A stretch of 64,000 bases of DNA from Scenedesmus sp. ARA3 (taxonomy: Eukaryota > Chlorophyta > Chlorophyceae > Sphaeropleales > Scenedesmaceae): the NCBI GenBank assembly GCA_004335835.1, contig RWJK01001950.1, forward strand, positions 62,001 to 126,000, read 5' to 3'. Of this stretch, positions 44,572 through 57,638 are shown piece by piece. Within the stretch, counting starts at the first letter, position 1, and each line of letters starts with the position of its first letter. A program made the translations under genes and the position numbers. Under the pieces are notes generated by a model. It worked only from the letters and a program-made list of their open reading frames with translations. It was not told the DNA's origin and searched no databases.

Positions 44572-47500
44572 GGCGCCTTTTCCCTGACGTGCCACAGCAC
44601 GACTAGCTGGCTGCGGTGATGACGCACTGCGCCAAGGCGGTGATTGCTGTTCTGGAGGGTGCTTCCGTCTGTACAGGAAAACGATTGCCACGTGAATGCT
44701 TTTACTTCATTGACGGAGTTACTGATACTATCATTGACGGTGTGTGTCGGACTGCTCTTGATTGATGCGATGAGCTGCAGTGTTGGAGTGCGTACTAGTG
44801 TCACTGGTACCAGCTTGCTCTTCAACAGCCTGATATAGTGGTTGAGTCACGTCCATTGCGGCAGACACCCTGCCTCTGCTGGTCCCTGATTACAGCAGCA
44901 CCGTTCATCTGAAACGCCCGAGGCGCTGACAATTGCGTTTCCTGTCTTTGTGGCATTCTTTATCAAAACTTATGCAGCAATGATATCTGGCATGCACTGG
45001 CTTGGCAGCAGATGGAGGCTGCGTGAAGGACACATCGGCTTGGTACCTTGGATCGTGTTCTCATGTTGGCGTCACACTGAGCTAGACTCTCATTCACTTG
45101 ATGGTCATGCACTGCACTGGGTGCAAATCCGGCAGTTTCAGGTCAAATTGAGCAAGGCGTGGCACGTCTCAGCTTCCAGTATTTCCGTCTTGCTGGAGAT
45201 TTGTTGGTTTTCTGGCAGGTTTCGCAAGCACCGCTTGACGTGCGTGCAAACGTGGCTCGCGGGGGGTGGGGTGTTGTGCAGGTCTTGGTGTCGCCATCAC
45301 TGAACTTGCACGCACCTTTTGGTGCAACTTGTAGCAGCATCGTGCACTGTGGCACGATTGAATGTCATCATTCCTTACGAATACTTGATTAGGATTCATC
45401 AGCCTGCCGGAGTTGCAGCACAATGGCCTATGCTATGTGCACTTGCAGGGAACAGTGGTTTGTGGCACTGTGACACGTTATCAACACTGCCATCATTGAT
45501 TAGCGCACGGTGTCCTGTCAGCGGATGCCATCACTGCCTGCCAGGCACACACATGGTTGACTGCAATTCATCGGATTAGGGTTTCGTAGTGTTGGCGGCA
45601 CCCACAATCAGCGGTGTCGCTGCGTGATGTTTGGTGCAGCCAATGGTATCGCAAAGGCCTCGCACGCCAGTAAACCGCCGCTACTAGCTATAGCCTAGTT
45701 GGGCTAACTGTGGTGTGCACCGCTGTCTGTTGGGTCTGGGGAGGAAGGAGCAGACTCACGTGGCCCATACCTCCCCAGCTGGCCAGCCATGGCTGCACCA
45801 TGCAACGCATAGGCACGGTGTTGGTTGTCATAGCAGTGGCTTCTTCACGTGAGTAGGTTTGCAGCACTGCACTGTTGGCGCTCTGCATTGCCAGTGCTCC
45901 GGGGATGCATCCCCATCCCCAGCATATGCTGCATTGATGGTCACCATCACCACGGTGGTGCAGCGACCCGTGGTCCATGTGTGGCTATCTGTATGATCGT
46001 GTGCGGCGTGGGTTGTTTGTAGGGTGCTATGGCTGCTGACGGCATCACTCTCGGCTTGTTATGAAAGACAAGCTGCTTCTGCATGCCTTTCATGTGCTCC
46101 CACGCCTGACAGACAAGGGACAGAGTCACGAGGCATCTACTTGCGTTCATCATGAACATGATGTGCTGGTCGGGTCCCTGCCTTGATGGCTTCGCATGTC
46201 AGTTAGCGCCTAGCAGGATGCCTGCTGTGCTACATATGCATTCCCTCGAGGAAAAGCAAAACGTTGGACGACAAGCAGCCCTTAGCTCTGCAGGAAACAG
46301 AGCAGACTTGAATGGTTGTGCATTTGTCGTCATGGCAATGACGCAGCAACAGCTTGTTGTGAATGACGAGGATACACCCACTGAGAGCTGTTGTATATGA
46401 GCCTGCTTAGGCACAGTGAGTACACAGAGCATGCATACATGTGCGTACGTGTGGCAATTGGTCAGCCTAAGGCACTACCATAGTGGGTGTTTTTGTGTTC
46501 GCCAAGGGGTTTAGGTTTGAAAATCACACTGTGATGTTTGGATCAACCTGCTTTACAGCAGCAGTGTGCAAGTTAACACCTGTACTAGTGGCTCATGGTA
46601 GGTGATGGTGGCGGTATGCGTCTGCCTCGGTTCTTTGCAACCCAGGAGCCATAAAGTTTTATTTTGTTACAGCAACGTTGCCATGGGCCCTGCACCCCAG
46701 CAAAACAGGGCAAGGTTCCTTATTGGGCACCATGAAGGTGCACTGGCGCACCACAGACAGCTGTCGGAAGCACTCCTGTCACAGGGCTGCTGCAACAGCA
46801 CAAATTGGATGGTGGATCCACACAGCATCTCCATCAGCATGTATGAGTACAGCAGCAGGCGCCAGGCAAGCACGTATGCAAGGCTTGCGCCAGGCTTCAG
46901 CGCAGCCCATCGGGTGCACATGAATACAAGTAGTGTACACGGCACTGCCCACATACAAGCCAGTATGATACATGAGAGGAAGCTCATGCAGGGATACATC
47001 GTTCGCCAACCACTTTGCTCAAACGCTTGCATGCAGTTCAATCTCAATGTAAACAACTGAGCCAATGATCCCAACACACGCAAGCCGCAGCGCGCTTCTG
47101 CCATGCCTGGTGGCGCAGCTGGCGTAGCCAGCACGTTCGTCACCACAAGCTATAAGTACACCATTACAACAACTACACAAACACACCAGCGTGAACCATA
47201 GGCGCCATACCAGTCACAAACAAACCGGCAGCGGTGGACACACAATCACTCAGGCAAACAGACACTGCACAGCATGCGCACATGAAAACTACCAGTTGGC
47301 TACAAAGAGGGATGTCAGCTCTGATTTGCCACACTCAAAGACTACAAGCCGCTAGTGTACAAAGCACTGAACCCAAGCACAAAACGAAGCATGCTGCAGC
47401 TTTGGTTGCTGTGCCGCACACATGAAGATGCCACAGCCTGCAATGCACTCTACTGGTTGCACACATTTCTGCTAGTGGTACATGGATACAGTAGTGGTAC

Positions 47501-48088
47501 ATGACTAACAACAGAGAACACAGGGCATGCAGCTGACGCCAAGTGCCACTGCTGGTGGGCAGCTGCAAGGGCGCAGCATGGCAGAGCTGCGCAAGTTTGT
47601 GTGCAGCTGGCATGGTGCGCGTGAGGTGTGTGCATGCGGCTGTGCTGGAGGCTAGCCTGCAACGCATCAGTGCACCACAGCATGTGCTGCAGCACATGCC
47701 CCTGCTACATCGACCCAAACACACTCACAAGAGCGCATCCACAAACCGATCTATCAGGTGCAAGGCAAATTCGTACATGACAACAGTATGTGAACTCCTT
47801 GCATGATAACGGTGTGTACTACATTCAACACACTGCCAACTTTTACTTGTTCCCAATATTGTGCTGCAACATGTCTAAAGATACGCAGCCGCGCCGCTGC
47901 CAACCGTGAAGTGTTGTACGCGTTGTATGCCAACATGAGCGTGGTATGTATCTGCCCCAGTAGGGCGGCTGCCACAGCAGCAGCTCTGTCTGCCTAACAA
48001 TGCGGCCTGCACCGCACAAATGCAAGCTCCATGCAATCAGCGCACTCAGCCAAGCACCACTCCACTACTGGCACACTGCTCGGGTACT
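44572..48088. other. 3.5-kb spacer between convergent genes
   Basis: Lower GC than the genes. The longest ORF (46602-47060, plus, 152 codons) has no recognisable motif. No tRNA, rRNA or transposon feature was recognised. The 3' ends of the cysteine-rich and Ala-rich genes should lie at its margins. Confidence 0.5.
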
Positions 48089-51000
48089 CTACGCGCCGCT
48101 CCCTGCTCCTGCCGCTCCACTCCTCTCGCCCTCGCCGGCTGCACCCGCCTCTCCTGCCTCACCCTGCTGCGCCGCTTGTCCCGCAGCAGCAGTGTCAGCA
48201 CCTGCTGACGGCGCTGCTGCTGCAGCGCTGCTGTTGGCGGCTGGCAGGCGCACCTGTGGCGTGGCGTATGCTGCCGCCATATCAGCGTCCAGGCGTGCTG
48301 CTGCTGACGTCAGCAGCTCAGCCAGCTCGCTCTCCAGCTCAGCAGCAAGCTGCGCTGACACAGCAGACCAGCCGCCACCAACAGGGCTGCTGGCCCCTGC
48401 CTTGCTGGCCTGGCCCGCCTCACCCGCAGCAGTATCAGCGCCAGCAGCAGCTGGGGCCTGTGTAGTTGCATCTGCGTCTGTTGTGGCTGCGTCAGGGGTG
48501 GCGCTGGCAGCTGGCAGGGTGCCCCAGCCCTGCGGCAGTGCTGGCTGGCTGCTGCTGACCATGCTGTCATTCACAGCGGCCTGCTCCTGCAGCGCAGCCC
48601 ACAGCTCGCCAGCAGCAGCCGCTGCAGGGCTGACAGGGGTTGCTTTGTCGGCACCAGCGGCCGGCACAGGGCCTGGCTGCTGCTGCTGCTCCTCGCTGCT
48701 GTCAGTGGCAGGCCTCCTGCCTGGCAGCACCAGCCTGTCCTGCCTCAGCAGCTGCGCAGCACGCTGTGCCAGCTCAGCTCGCTTGCTGCTGGTGGGAGTT
48801 TCAATCCACTCCACAGGAACGGACGCATCTTCAATAGCGTTGCTGGCAGCGCCGGCACTGGTCTTGTTGGCTGCCTGGCCGCTGCCAGTCTGGCTGTCAC
48901 GGGCAGCAGCAGTGCCTGGCGCAGCCACAGCCACTGGCCCCTTCCTGCCCTGCCCCGCACGCCCAAAGCGCACCTTGGCAGCAGCAGGCCTGCCAAAGCC
49001 CTTGCCAGCGCTGGTGGATGGTGCAGGCCTCACACCAGCAGAGCTGCTGCTGCTGCTGCTGGCACTGCTGCTGCTGCCAGTGCCGCTGCTGCTGAGGCCG
49101 GACTCCACCTGGATGGGCACGCTGAAGCCGCCCTTGCTGCTGGGGGCATTGCTGCTGCTGCTGCTGTTGCTGCTGCTGTTTGATGCCACTTCCACCTGGA
49201 CGGGCACAGTGAAGACACCCTGGCCAGTAGCGCTGCTGCTGCTGCTGCTGGTGGTGGTGGTGGCTGCGGCTTCCACCTGGACCGGCACGGTGAAGGCGCC
49301 CGTGGGGGTCGCCCTGTCATCATCAACGCTGCTGTTTGTAGTGGTTGTCTTGCCCGCCAGCGCGCCGCCCACAGCACTGTATGGGTTGCTGCTGCCGCTG
49401 AGCGTCACCACCGGCACAGAAAAGCTGCCAGCTGCATCTGCGCTGGCAGCAACGTCATTGTTGCTCTCCTTGAGCGTCGCCGCTGCTGTGGGTTCTGGCA
49501 AGGCGGCTGCCTCAGCATCCTCTGCCGTTGCTGGCTCAGGTGCAGCATCCGCATCAGCATCAGCAGCTGTGTCCTCGCCCGCGTCCAGAGAGGCCAGTGC
49601 CAGCGCCAGCGCGGCATCGCCCACGCTCATGCTGCTGTACGCGGCCGCGGCTGCTGCCGCCTTCCTGGCTGCGGGGCTGCTGCTGATCACAGCGGCGGCA
49701 CTGCTGGTGCCACGGGTCACCTGCGGAAACAAACAGGGCAACATGCAGACAGCGTGAGCTCAAAAAAGCCGGAGTAAAGCATGCAAGCAGAAAGCAAGTA
49801 GCAGCTTGTTATGCAGGAAGCTTGACATGGACGGCTCGATTATTGCCTGGCAAGGCAGAAACAATATGCACAATCGGCATAGGATGAGGCATCCCTTGAC
49901 GTGTTTGGTGCATTACAGCATGAATTGCAGCTACCCTGCTGCTGCCTGCAGCCCAGCTCACCTCTGGAGCATCTCCGCTGCTCTCCTTGGACTTGCTGCT
50001 GGCAACCGCGCGGACAGCAGCAGCTGACGCCATGCGGCGCGCGCGCAGCAGTGCAACCAGCCGCTGCTGCGCCAGCTGCACCGCTACCGCAGAGGCCTGC
50101 TGCATCTGGTGCGCGCTGGCAGCGTCAAGGGCGGCAGCAAGGCCTGAGCGCTCCGCACCAATGGCGCTGCTGCTGCTGCCAGCTGCATCATCACTGCTGA
50201 CGGCAAACTCGTCATTGAATGCATCTGCATCGCAGCTGTCCATGGCTGACTCTGCCTCAGGCTCCTGCTCAGCTGCCAGGCTGCTGCTGCTGCTGAGGAT
50301 GGCTGGGTGGCCGCTGGCAGCTGCCAGGGCTGTGAGCTGCTGCAGCGCAGCGGCGCTGCTGCTGCTGTCTGCGATGCTCGTCACCCAGGACACAGACACA
50401 ATCGCTGCTGGCAGGGCCAGGGCGTTGGTGCTGGCAGTGTCCTGGCTGCTGTTAGGTGCCATGCTCAGGCTGCACTTGACGGCCTCTGCTGCCTGGCCGG
50501 CGCTGCTGCCTGCAGCATCTGCTGAGCCTGCAGCCTCGTGCGCTGCATGGTCTGCAGCAGCTGCTGCCTCTGCAGCAATCGCCTCCTCAATCAGCGCCTG
50601 CAGCTCTGCCGCCTCGCCGCTGGCCCCTGCTGGCGCTGCGCTAGCAGCTGCCTCTGCATCTGCTGCAGCTGCCGCAATGGCCTGCGCAATTAGCTCCATG
50701 TCGCCACCAGGGCCAGCAGCAGCTGCTGGCACTGGTGCTGCTGCAGCCGCCAGCTCCTCGCTGCTGTCACTGCCGAGCACTGCCCGCCTCATCGCTGCCA
50801 TTGCAGCTGCAGCCTCTGCTGCTTTGGCCTCAGCTGCCAGCTGTGCCACTGCATCATCATCATGATCCACCACAACTGCCAAAGCCTCAACCTCTGCTGC
50901 TGCTGCTGCTGCCTCAGCCACAGCTGCAGCAGCTGCCTCAGCCACAGCTGCCTCAGCAGCAGTGTGTACTGTGGCAGGCTCTGCATGGCCGTGCACATGT

Positions 51001-52759
51001 GCAGCAGCCACCTCCACCAGGTGAGCCGCAGCATGTGCGCGCTCAGCAGCAACAGCAGCCACTGCTGCAGCCGACTCAGCCACCAGCGCCTCGCGCACCG
51101 CCTCAGCAGCAAGGCTGCCCTCAAGCGTCACGCTGCATACACCACCCTGCGCTGTGCCTGCTGCTGCTGCTGGCTGCTCCAGCCTGAACAGGGGCTGGTC
51201 GTCATCAACATCCTCCTCCTCTGCTGCTGCTGCTGCGCATAGTTCCTCCTGGTCATGCTTACTGCGCTCTGCCTGATCTGCTGCTATTGCTGCTGCCTCC
51301 ATGGCTGCCTCCACCACAGGCCCTGCCTTGTCCGCTGCTGCCTGCTCACTCAGCAGCACAGCCAGCTCACCATCCACAGCACTCGCTGCAGCAGCCGCAG
51401 CCAGCTCAGCAGCCTGGCCGCTCAGCGCCCCCGCAGTGGCGGTTGCTGCCGCCTGCGCTGCTGCCGGCCGCTCATCCACCAGACAGAAGGGCCCGACAGC
51501 TGTGGCTGCCAGTGCTGCGCGTGCCGGCGTGGCTGGCGGCAGCAGGCAGTAGGGCCCCACCACTGCCTTGCCCTGCAGGCCGGGGGGTAGTGCCGCCACC
51601 ACTGACAGCCCCTCCAGTGATGTGCCCTGCAGGCTAGCTGGCAGCGGGCCCATTGTGCACACTGCTGGCTGGTGTGGTGGCAGGCTGTTGGCTGGAGCTT
51701 CATAACCAGCAGGAGGGGTGCCTGCTGAAGCTGGTGCAGAAGCAGCCGGTTGGGTCTTGGTGTGCTTGCGCTGCGGCTTGGGCCCCTCAGGCTTGCTCTC
51801 TGCAGCGCAGGGCCAAGGCGGACAGCGACAGCAAAGTGCACCTCAGATCAGACAGCAGTTCATCAAGTCCACCAAGCACTGCCGCCCAGCCCTGCTCGCC
51901 GATTCCAAGGTGCATGCAAACTATGCATGGCAGCTGGTAGCGCAGCGCGGCTGCCGCGCCTCAGCAGGCCGCCCACCTGGGATGCTGGCGGCCAGCTGCC
52001 ACATCACCACCGCAAACACGGCACACAGCGCCACGTAGCCGTAGCGGCGCAGCGCCAGCGTCAGCGCCTCGCGCCCAGCAGCGTCAGCGCCAGCAGCGCC
52101 AGGCGCAGCCGCCAGCTTGCTGACGCCCTGCAGGGCCACGCTGCCAGCAGGCCAGCCAGGGGCGGGCAGCGCAGCGCTGGCTGCTGCAAGGCCGTCAGTC
52201 AGCTTGCCTCCTGCTGCTGCTGCAGCGGCCGACAGCTTGCTTGCCAGGGAGGACAGGCTCTGGCTGACAGCGGCGGCAGCAGCAGCAGCGCTGGCGGTGC
52301 CGGTGCTGCTTGCTGGGTCAGGTGATGCTGCGGCGCGTGCAGCTGCTGGCGTTGCGGGTGCCTGGGGCTCCGGTGCAGCAGCAAGGGTCTCAGCAGCGCT
52401 GGCGATGGCGCTGCCCACCTGATGTGCTGCAGGCGTGGCGTGGTTTGGCTGCTGCTGCTGCTCCCTGGTTGGGCCCTCGGAGGAAGTCCTGTGGGTGGTG
52501 ACAGTTGCAGAAGCATACACCATTAGCAGGGCCAACAGCAAGAGTGTGGGGTGCTTTCCAACACGGCTGCATGTGCCAAAGCAGGCGCATGCATGCCTCG
52601 TTGTTGCTGCAAGCGCACATAGCTCAAGCTGGTAGCAGCTCCCCGCTGATGTGATCCTGCAGCCTGTCCTCACCTGACAAATGCAATCGGCTCGTCAGGA
52701 AACACAAGCCGGTCCTGCACGAGCAGCCACGGAGGCACGTCAGCAAAATGCTTGATCAT
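48089..52759 (-). CDS. Ala-rich single-pass membrane protein with VPVQVE repeats, unknown function
   Basis: Four exons, 5' to 3': 52759-52674, 52488-51977, 51799-49962, 49720-48089; 1,355 residues if the ATG at 52759 is the start. I do not recognise the family. The first exon reads HFADVPPWLLVQDRLVFPDE. Exon 2 is Ala/Pro-rich and ends in one probable membrane segment, YGYVALCAVFAVVMWQLAAS. Exon 3 opens with basic KPQRKHTKT, has two related strings (VVGPYCLLPP, AVGPFCLVDE), then about 500 residues of Ala/Glu-rich helix. Exon 4 has four F-[ST]-V-P-[VI] repeats, the string VPVEWIETPT, and LLRQDRLVLPGRR, which echoes the QDRLVFP of exon 1. Phases match at all junctions. The first exon may instead begin at an acceptor at 52714, and a further 5' exon could exist. 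Confidence 0.65.
49101..49429 (-). repeat. Four-fold FxVPVQVE peptide repeat
   Basis: Within exon 4 of the Ala-rich gene, four short motifs recur: FSVPVVTLSG (49401-49429), FTVPVQVEA (49268-49300), FTVPVQVEV (49188-49219) and FSVPIQVES (49101-49129). They are separated by Ser/Thr/Asn-rich linkers of 15-35 residues. The motifs are better conserved than the linkers, as in short linear binding motifs. Confidence 0.85.
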
Positions 52760-54687
52760 TCAAGGCCTTGCAACTGGCATCTTAACATGCCGAAAAGTTG
52801 GTTGCGAGCTGTGGGGCGCCTGCCTGAACAGGACGCTGTACAAGGACACAAAAGCCGTACGGAGCAGGCAAGAGCATGCCCGTGCCATGCATGGCAAATG
52901 AGCAAGCGCCTGTGCATGCTGCTGTCATGATCCTGGGCTCGACATGCAAGTGCTGCTGCAGGGTGAATACGCAGGCCAGGACAGCCTGCAGCTGCAGCTC
53001 ACCAAGGCATGCACAGGCGCTGCTGTGGCAGACTTGAGCCGTTGCCAGACCCCTCGCCGCACACTGCAGCAGTGAAACAATTGTGGTGAAGGAGGCGAAG
53101 GTATGAGGAGTGTGTGCCAAAGCTCTGCTTGTCTAATGTCCTGTTTGCACACAACTACAACAGTAATTGCACTTTGCTGCGGGCAAAAGGAAACATTGCA
53201 CGCGACCACGCACCTGTTGCTGCTGCTGCTGCTGTCCTGCGTGATTGTTGGTGGGGGTTGCACGCCTGCAGCTAGAACCGCTCGTCTGTCTCCCAGCATC
53301 TGCAAGCGACAACACAGCAGTACTCAGCGCGTCGGTGTGCCATGCACGACACTGCTTGGCGCGCAGGACAAAACCTAGGCACTCACCGACACCGCAAAGG
53401 CCCCAGCTAGCAGCATCACACGCCCACAACAGGCCATAGAAGGCTTCCATGACGCTTGGTGGCCTGCTGGAGAGCTCGTCCCCTCCAGTGTTGGTTCTGC
53501 TGTTGGTTGGTGTGAATGCCGTGATGAGTCTTGTGAGCGACTGCACACTACTGCTAATGTCCCCCTATACGTTCGACAAGGCAGCAACCGCAGTCCTGGC
53601 CGCTGGAGGCCACAGACCACGGTCCGAGGGTGTGAAGTGGTGCTCAACATCTCTGTCCAGTGGCCTTCCTTCCCTGTACCGGAGGCAAGTCAACTTGATT
53701 GAACAAATTGTATGAGTTGAGAAGGTCTTGAGGGTGTGATCAGGAGCTACGCGTGAGATGTATACCCATGCAACGGTGCTGAGTCAAATACTGCGTAGGC
53801 ATTGCAGGGAAACACACCACCGCTCAAATGGCTCCTTATGCTCGACCTCTGGAGGGTCTGGACGATGCGCTCGTATGGATCCGAGGTGTTGTGTGGTGTA
53901 CCCTTGCACCCTGGCTGTTGACTGGACAACAACGCATTTGCTACCCAGACCATGCCTGACAAGGCAGGTTGAGGTGCATTCATGGGGTGTCCTTTGAGAA
54001 GTGCCATAATAAGTTATGCACTCTCTTACGCAGCGGTCAACCCAGGCACTGCCTCAACCATGCACAGAACGAATTGGACTGGCCTGTCAGGGCTTGCCAT
54101 GCCCGGGCCCATTCAGAGACGCCCCTTGACGTGCGCGTGTGGTCACTCAGCTTTTACTGCCACCGCAGCTTGTGCTGTTGACATACTGTACTGCGTTGAA
54201 ATGCAACTTTAATCAGCCACAGCGCCAACACTGTACAGCCATGCCATGATGGGCCATCACTGCAACAATCCTGGTACAGATGCCGCACGCAAGTTGATTC
54301 ACAAGTGTCAATATCAGCAATGAGCATGTTGAGTAGTGCTGGCAGTACTGGCATTTTACCAGGCACTACTTGAGGGCCTGTAAGCAGGCACTGGCAGACA
54401 ACTGCCAACCTACCTGGCAGTCATGCTCACGTGGCTGATCACATGTCGCCGAAACTATCGTGCCAGCATTGGCTGATCTATTTCCATGTAAAACCGTACA
54501 AACGACAACAAAAAACCAGACGCCAGCCAGTGCGATATAGATCAGCCTAGTCAGCAAGGGTTCCAAAGTACCATGTGAAGTCGAGCATCAGCGCTCGGAC
54601 CATGTATTACACTTACTCTGGGCTCAGTTGGTAACGTTCGTCTCGCTGGCTACACTGGTTCCAGCTTCAACACGCCAACAATAAGCA
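52760..54687. other. Divergent spacer between Ala-rich and selenium-binding protein genes
   Basis: Promoters of both flanking genes should be here. A possible minus-strand exon, 53450-53387, starts with ATG and ends at a strong donor (MEAFYGLLWACDAASWGLCG), but I could not join it in phase to the Ala-rich gene. Nothing else was recognised. Confidence 0.45.
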
Positions 54688-55170
54688 ATGGCGACAACCA
54701 ACGGGTGCTGTGCTACCCAGGGTGGCCCAGGATACGCCACGCCCCTGGTAAGGTATAAGACAATATTGATGTATGCCTTGCATGCGCACGTTGTGTACAT
54801 TAGTGAGTCCACAAGGAACCATTGGCAAGGTTGGGGCTTTCCTCGTTCCGTTGCCTCGGGACGCGCCATGACCAGGCCACCTCATCCTGTATCGCCTTCT
54901 ATTCAGCAAAAATTATGGTATTAGTACGTTATCTGCTCTGCTCTCGCTGCTGCGTAGCTGTGCTGCGCTGTTGATGCTGCTGCTGCTGCTGTGCTGCTGC
55001 TGCTGTGCTGTTCCCCTGCTCACCTCTGCTCACCTCAGGATGCGTTCCGCAATGGAGCGCGTGAGAAGCTTATCTACGTGCCATGCATTGTCGCTGACCA
55101 CAGCAGGCCAGACTACCTGGCGACGGTGGATGTCGACCCTGACAGCAGCACCTACTCACAGGTGACTACC

Positions 55171-55202
<32 letters not shown>

Positions 55203-57593
55203 GGTGCATCGCCCTTGGGCTCTGTGACATGGCAGAGCTCTGTGCAGCAACGATCCTGCATACGCAGTCCCTGCCAAGACGTGTCACCCAGCCTCAGCTG
55301 CCTGCTGCCGCTGCCCGCGCAGGTCATCCACCGCCTGCCCATGCCGTATGTGGGTGACGAGCTGCACCACTCCGGCTGGAATGCCTGCAGCAGCTGCCAC
55401 GGCGACCCCAGCAAGAAGCGCCAGTTCCTCATCCTGCCGGTGAGCAGCCAAGGACGGGGGGGGGGGAGGGGGTGCTGCTGCACCTGCAGTGCATCACGGC
55501 AGTATGCTTGCATCTTGCTGCACCCATGGTAAACGACTGCTGTGTACTGTTACAGACATGTCATAGCAGCAACGGCTGTGTGATGTCTCCTCTGGGGCCC
55601 AGCACCCAGCAGTCACCCAGCTCACACACGCGAGCTACGCAGCTCCTGCTCCCCTGCAATGACTGCATGCGCTGCTGCCGCCGCGTGCTGCTGCTCCTGC
55701 CTGCAGTCGCTGAAGTCAGGCCGCGTGTATGCTGTGGACGTCGGCAACGAGCGCGAGCCAAAGTGAGTAGCGGCATGGCGCACACTGTTGTCGTCGCGTG
55801 AGATGGTGTACGGATGTGCGTGCATGGCAGTCAGCGTAGCACCCGCTTGCATCACCTGCAAGCATTCACTGTCCACCACCAAGATCCACATGCTTGCAAA
55901 CCTCACTTGCTGCTGCCACCCCCCAGGCTGCACAAGGTGGTGGAGGGCGCGGAGCTGGGCAGTGCCGCGGGCGTGGGCTACCCCCACACCAGCCACTGCC
56001 TGGGCAGCGGCGACATCATGATCTCAACCATGGGCGACCCGGCAGGCAAGGTGGGGCAGGGCAGCGCCATGGCAGCGGCGCGCAGCTGAGGCAGGGGTGG
56101 CGACAGGTGCTGTGGCAATGCATGCGGGACGGCATGTGTGCAAACGTCGTACAGGCTCAAACCTGTTTACTGTCAAAGATGGCAGGGGCATCCGCGCTGT
56201 ACAACCCAGCCACCACACCTTCGTTCCTGCAGGTGCTCTGGCACCATACCTTCTGGGTGTGGCAGTGCATGCACCTGCTTCCAGCCGGGCCAGTGCTTGG
56301 CTGTTGAGATTGAATGCACAATAATCATGGCCATGCTGCTGCTGGTGCTGCTGCTGCTGCTGCTGCCGCTGCTGCCCGCATGCCTCCTGCCGTGCTGCTG
56401 TTCTCCCCAGGCCAAGGGCAACTTTGTGCTGCTGGACTCCCAGCTCAATGTGAAGGGCACCTGGGCTGATGCCGACACCGCCTTTGGCTACGACTTCTGG
56501 TACCAGCCCGCGCACAACATCATGGTGTCCAGCGAGTTCGGCACCCCCCTGGAGTTCTTCAAGGGCTTCAACCCGGCACGTGAGGCCCTGGCTTGCGACC
56601 CCCGCAGCAGAACTGTGCGGTGGCGCCGCAAAGCCGCTGCTGGCCGCATCTACAGCTGCCAGACATGACAGACTGCTTGCTTGTTGCGGCCGTGTGCTTG
56701 AGACCGCTTGCTTGCTTGCATGCGCTGCTGGACGCCTGCTACCATGGCCTCGCAAACGTTCTCTTCTGCTCAGTGCCGCTGCTGTTGTTGTTGCTGCCAC
56801 TGCTGCTGCCCCTGCCGCTGCCGCGCCGCAGTGGCATCCACCGAGTACGGCAGCAAGCTGCACGTGTGGAACTGGCGTGAGCGCACGCTGCGCCAGAGCA
56901 TCGAGCTGGGGCCTGATGGGCTCATCCCGCTGGAGACGCGCTTCCTGCACGACCCGCAGGCGCCAGTCGGCTTCGTGGTGCGGCACGCTGGCCGGCTGGC
57001 TAAGCGACTATGTCAGCACACCAGCAGCGGTGGCTATACTTTTTTAATCACGCATGTCGGTATTTGAAGTGCAGTGTGCATGTGGGTGGCTGGTGGGCTG
57101 GGCACAGCCATCCAACCCTGCTTCTTGCTGTGTGTGCTGCCGCCCACCCACCGCCTATTCTCTCCCCTCCCCTGCGCCCCCCAGGGCTGTGCGCTGTCCA
57201 GCAATGTGATCAAGCTGGCCGTGGACCCCGCCAGTGGCAACCTGGCCACTGACGTTGTGGTGCGCCAGCCCTGGCTGGAGGTGGCCGGCTGGGCGCTGCC
57301 CACGCTGCCTCCACTCATCACCGACATCCTCATCTCCCTGGACGACAAGTGGCTCTTCTTCAGCAACTGGCTGCGCGGTGAGTGCCAGCTGCACGCCAGG
57401 CCTGGCGACAGTCCATGTGCCCACTGGTTTGCTCTGCTTGCTGGGGCATCATGCAGCATGATGAGGCAGACGCCATGTGGTGCATCAGACACTGCAGCGA
57501 CAAGGAGTTTGCACCTCTGTGTTGCTTGCAATGCAGCAGCTCTATAACAGTTGGCCCCATCATGCACATTGCTGGCCTGATCAGTGACCTTAA

Positions 57594-57638
<45 letters not shown>

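Noticed and set aside
46602..47060. 152-codon ORF in the 3.5-kb spacer
   Set aside because: No motif, mixed composition and no intron structure; chance ORF is the simplest reading.
48000..49757. 585-codon plus-strand ORF
   Set aside because: It is the exact antisense of the last exon of the Ala-rich gene; GCA/GCT and CAG/CTG bias keeps the opposite strand open. The minus strand has matching splice phases and a repeat motif, the plus strand neither.
49987..50865. 292-codon plus-strand Ala/Ser-rich ORF
   Set aside because: Antisense shadow of exon 51799-49962.
53387..53450. Possible first exon of the Ala-rich gene (MEAFYGLLW...)
   Set aside because: It has an ATG and a strong donor, but no intermediate exon joins it in phase to 52759-52674.
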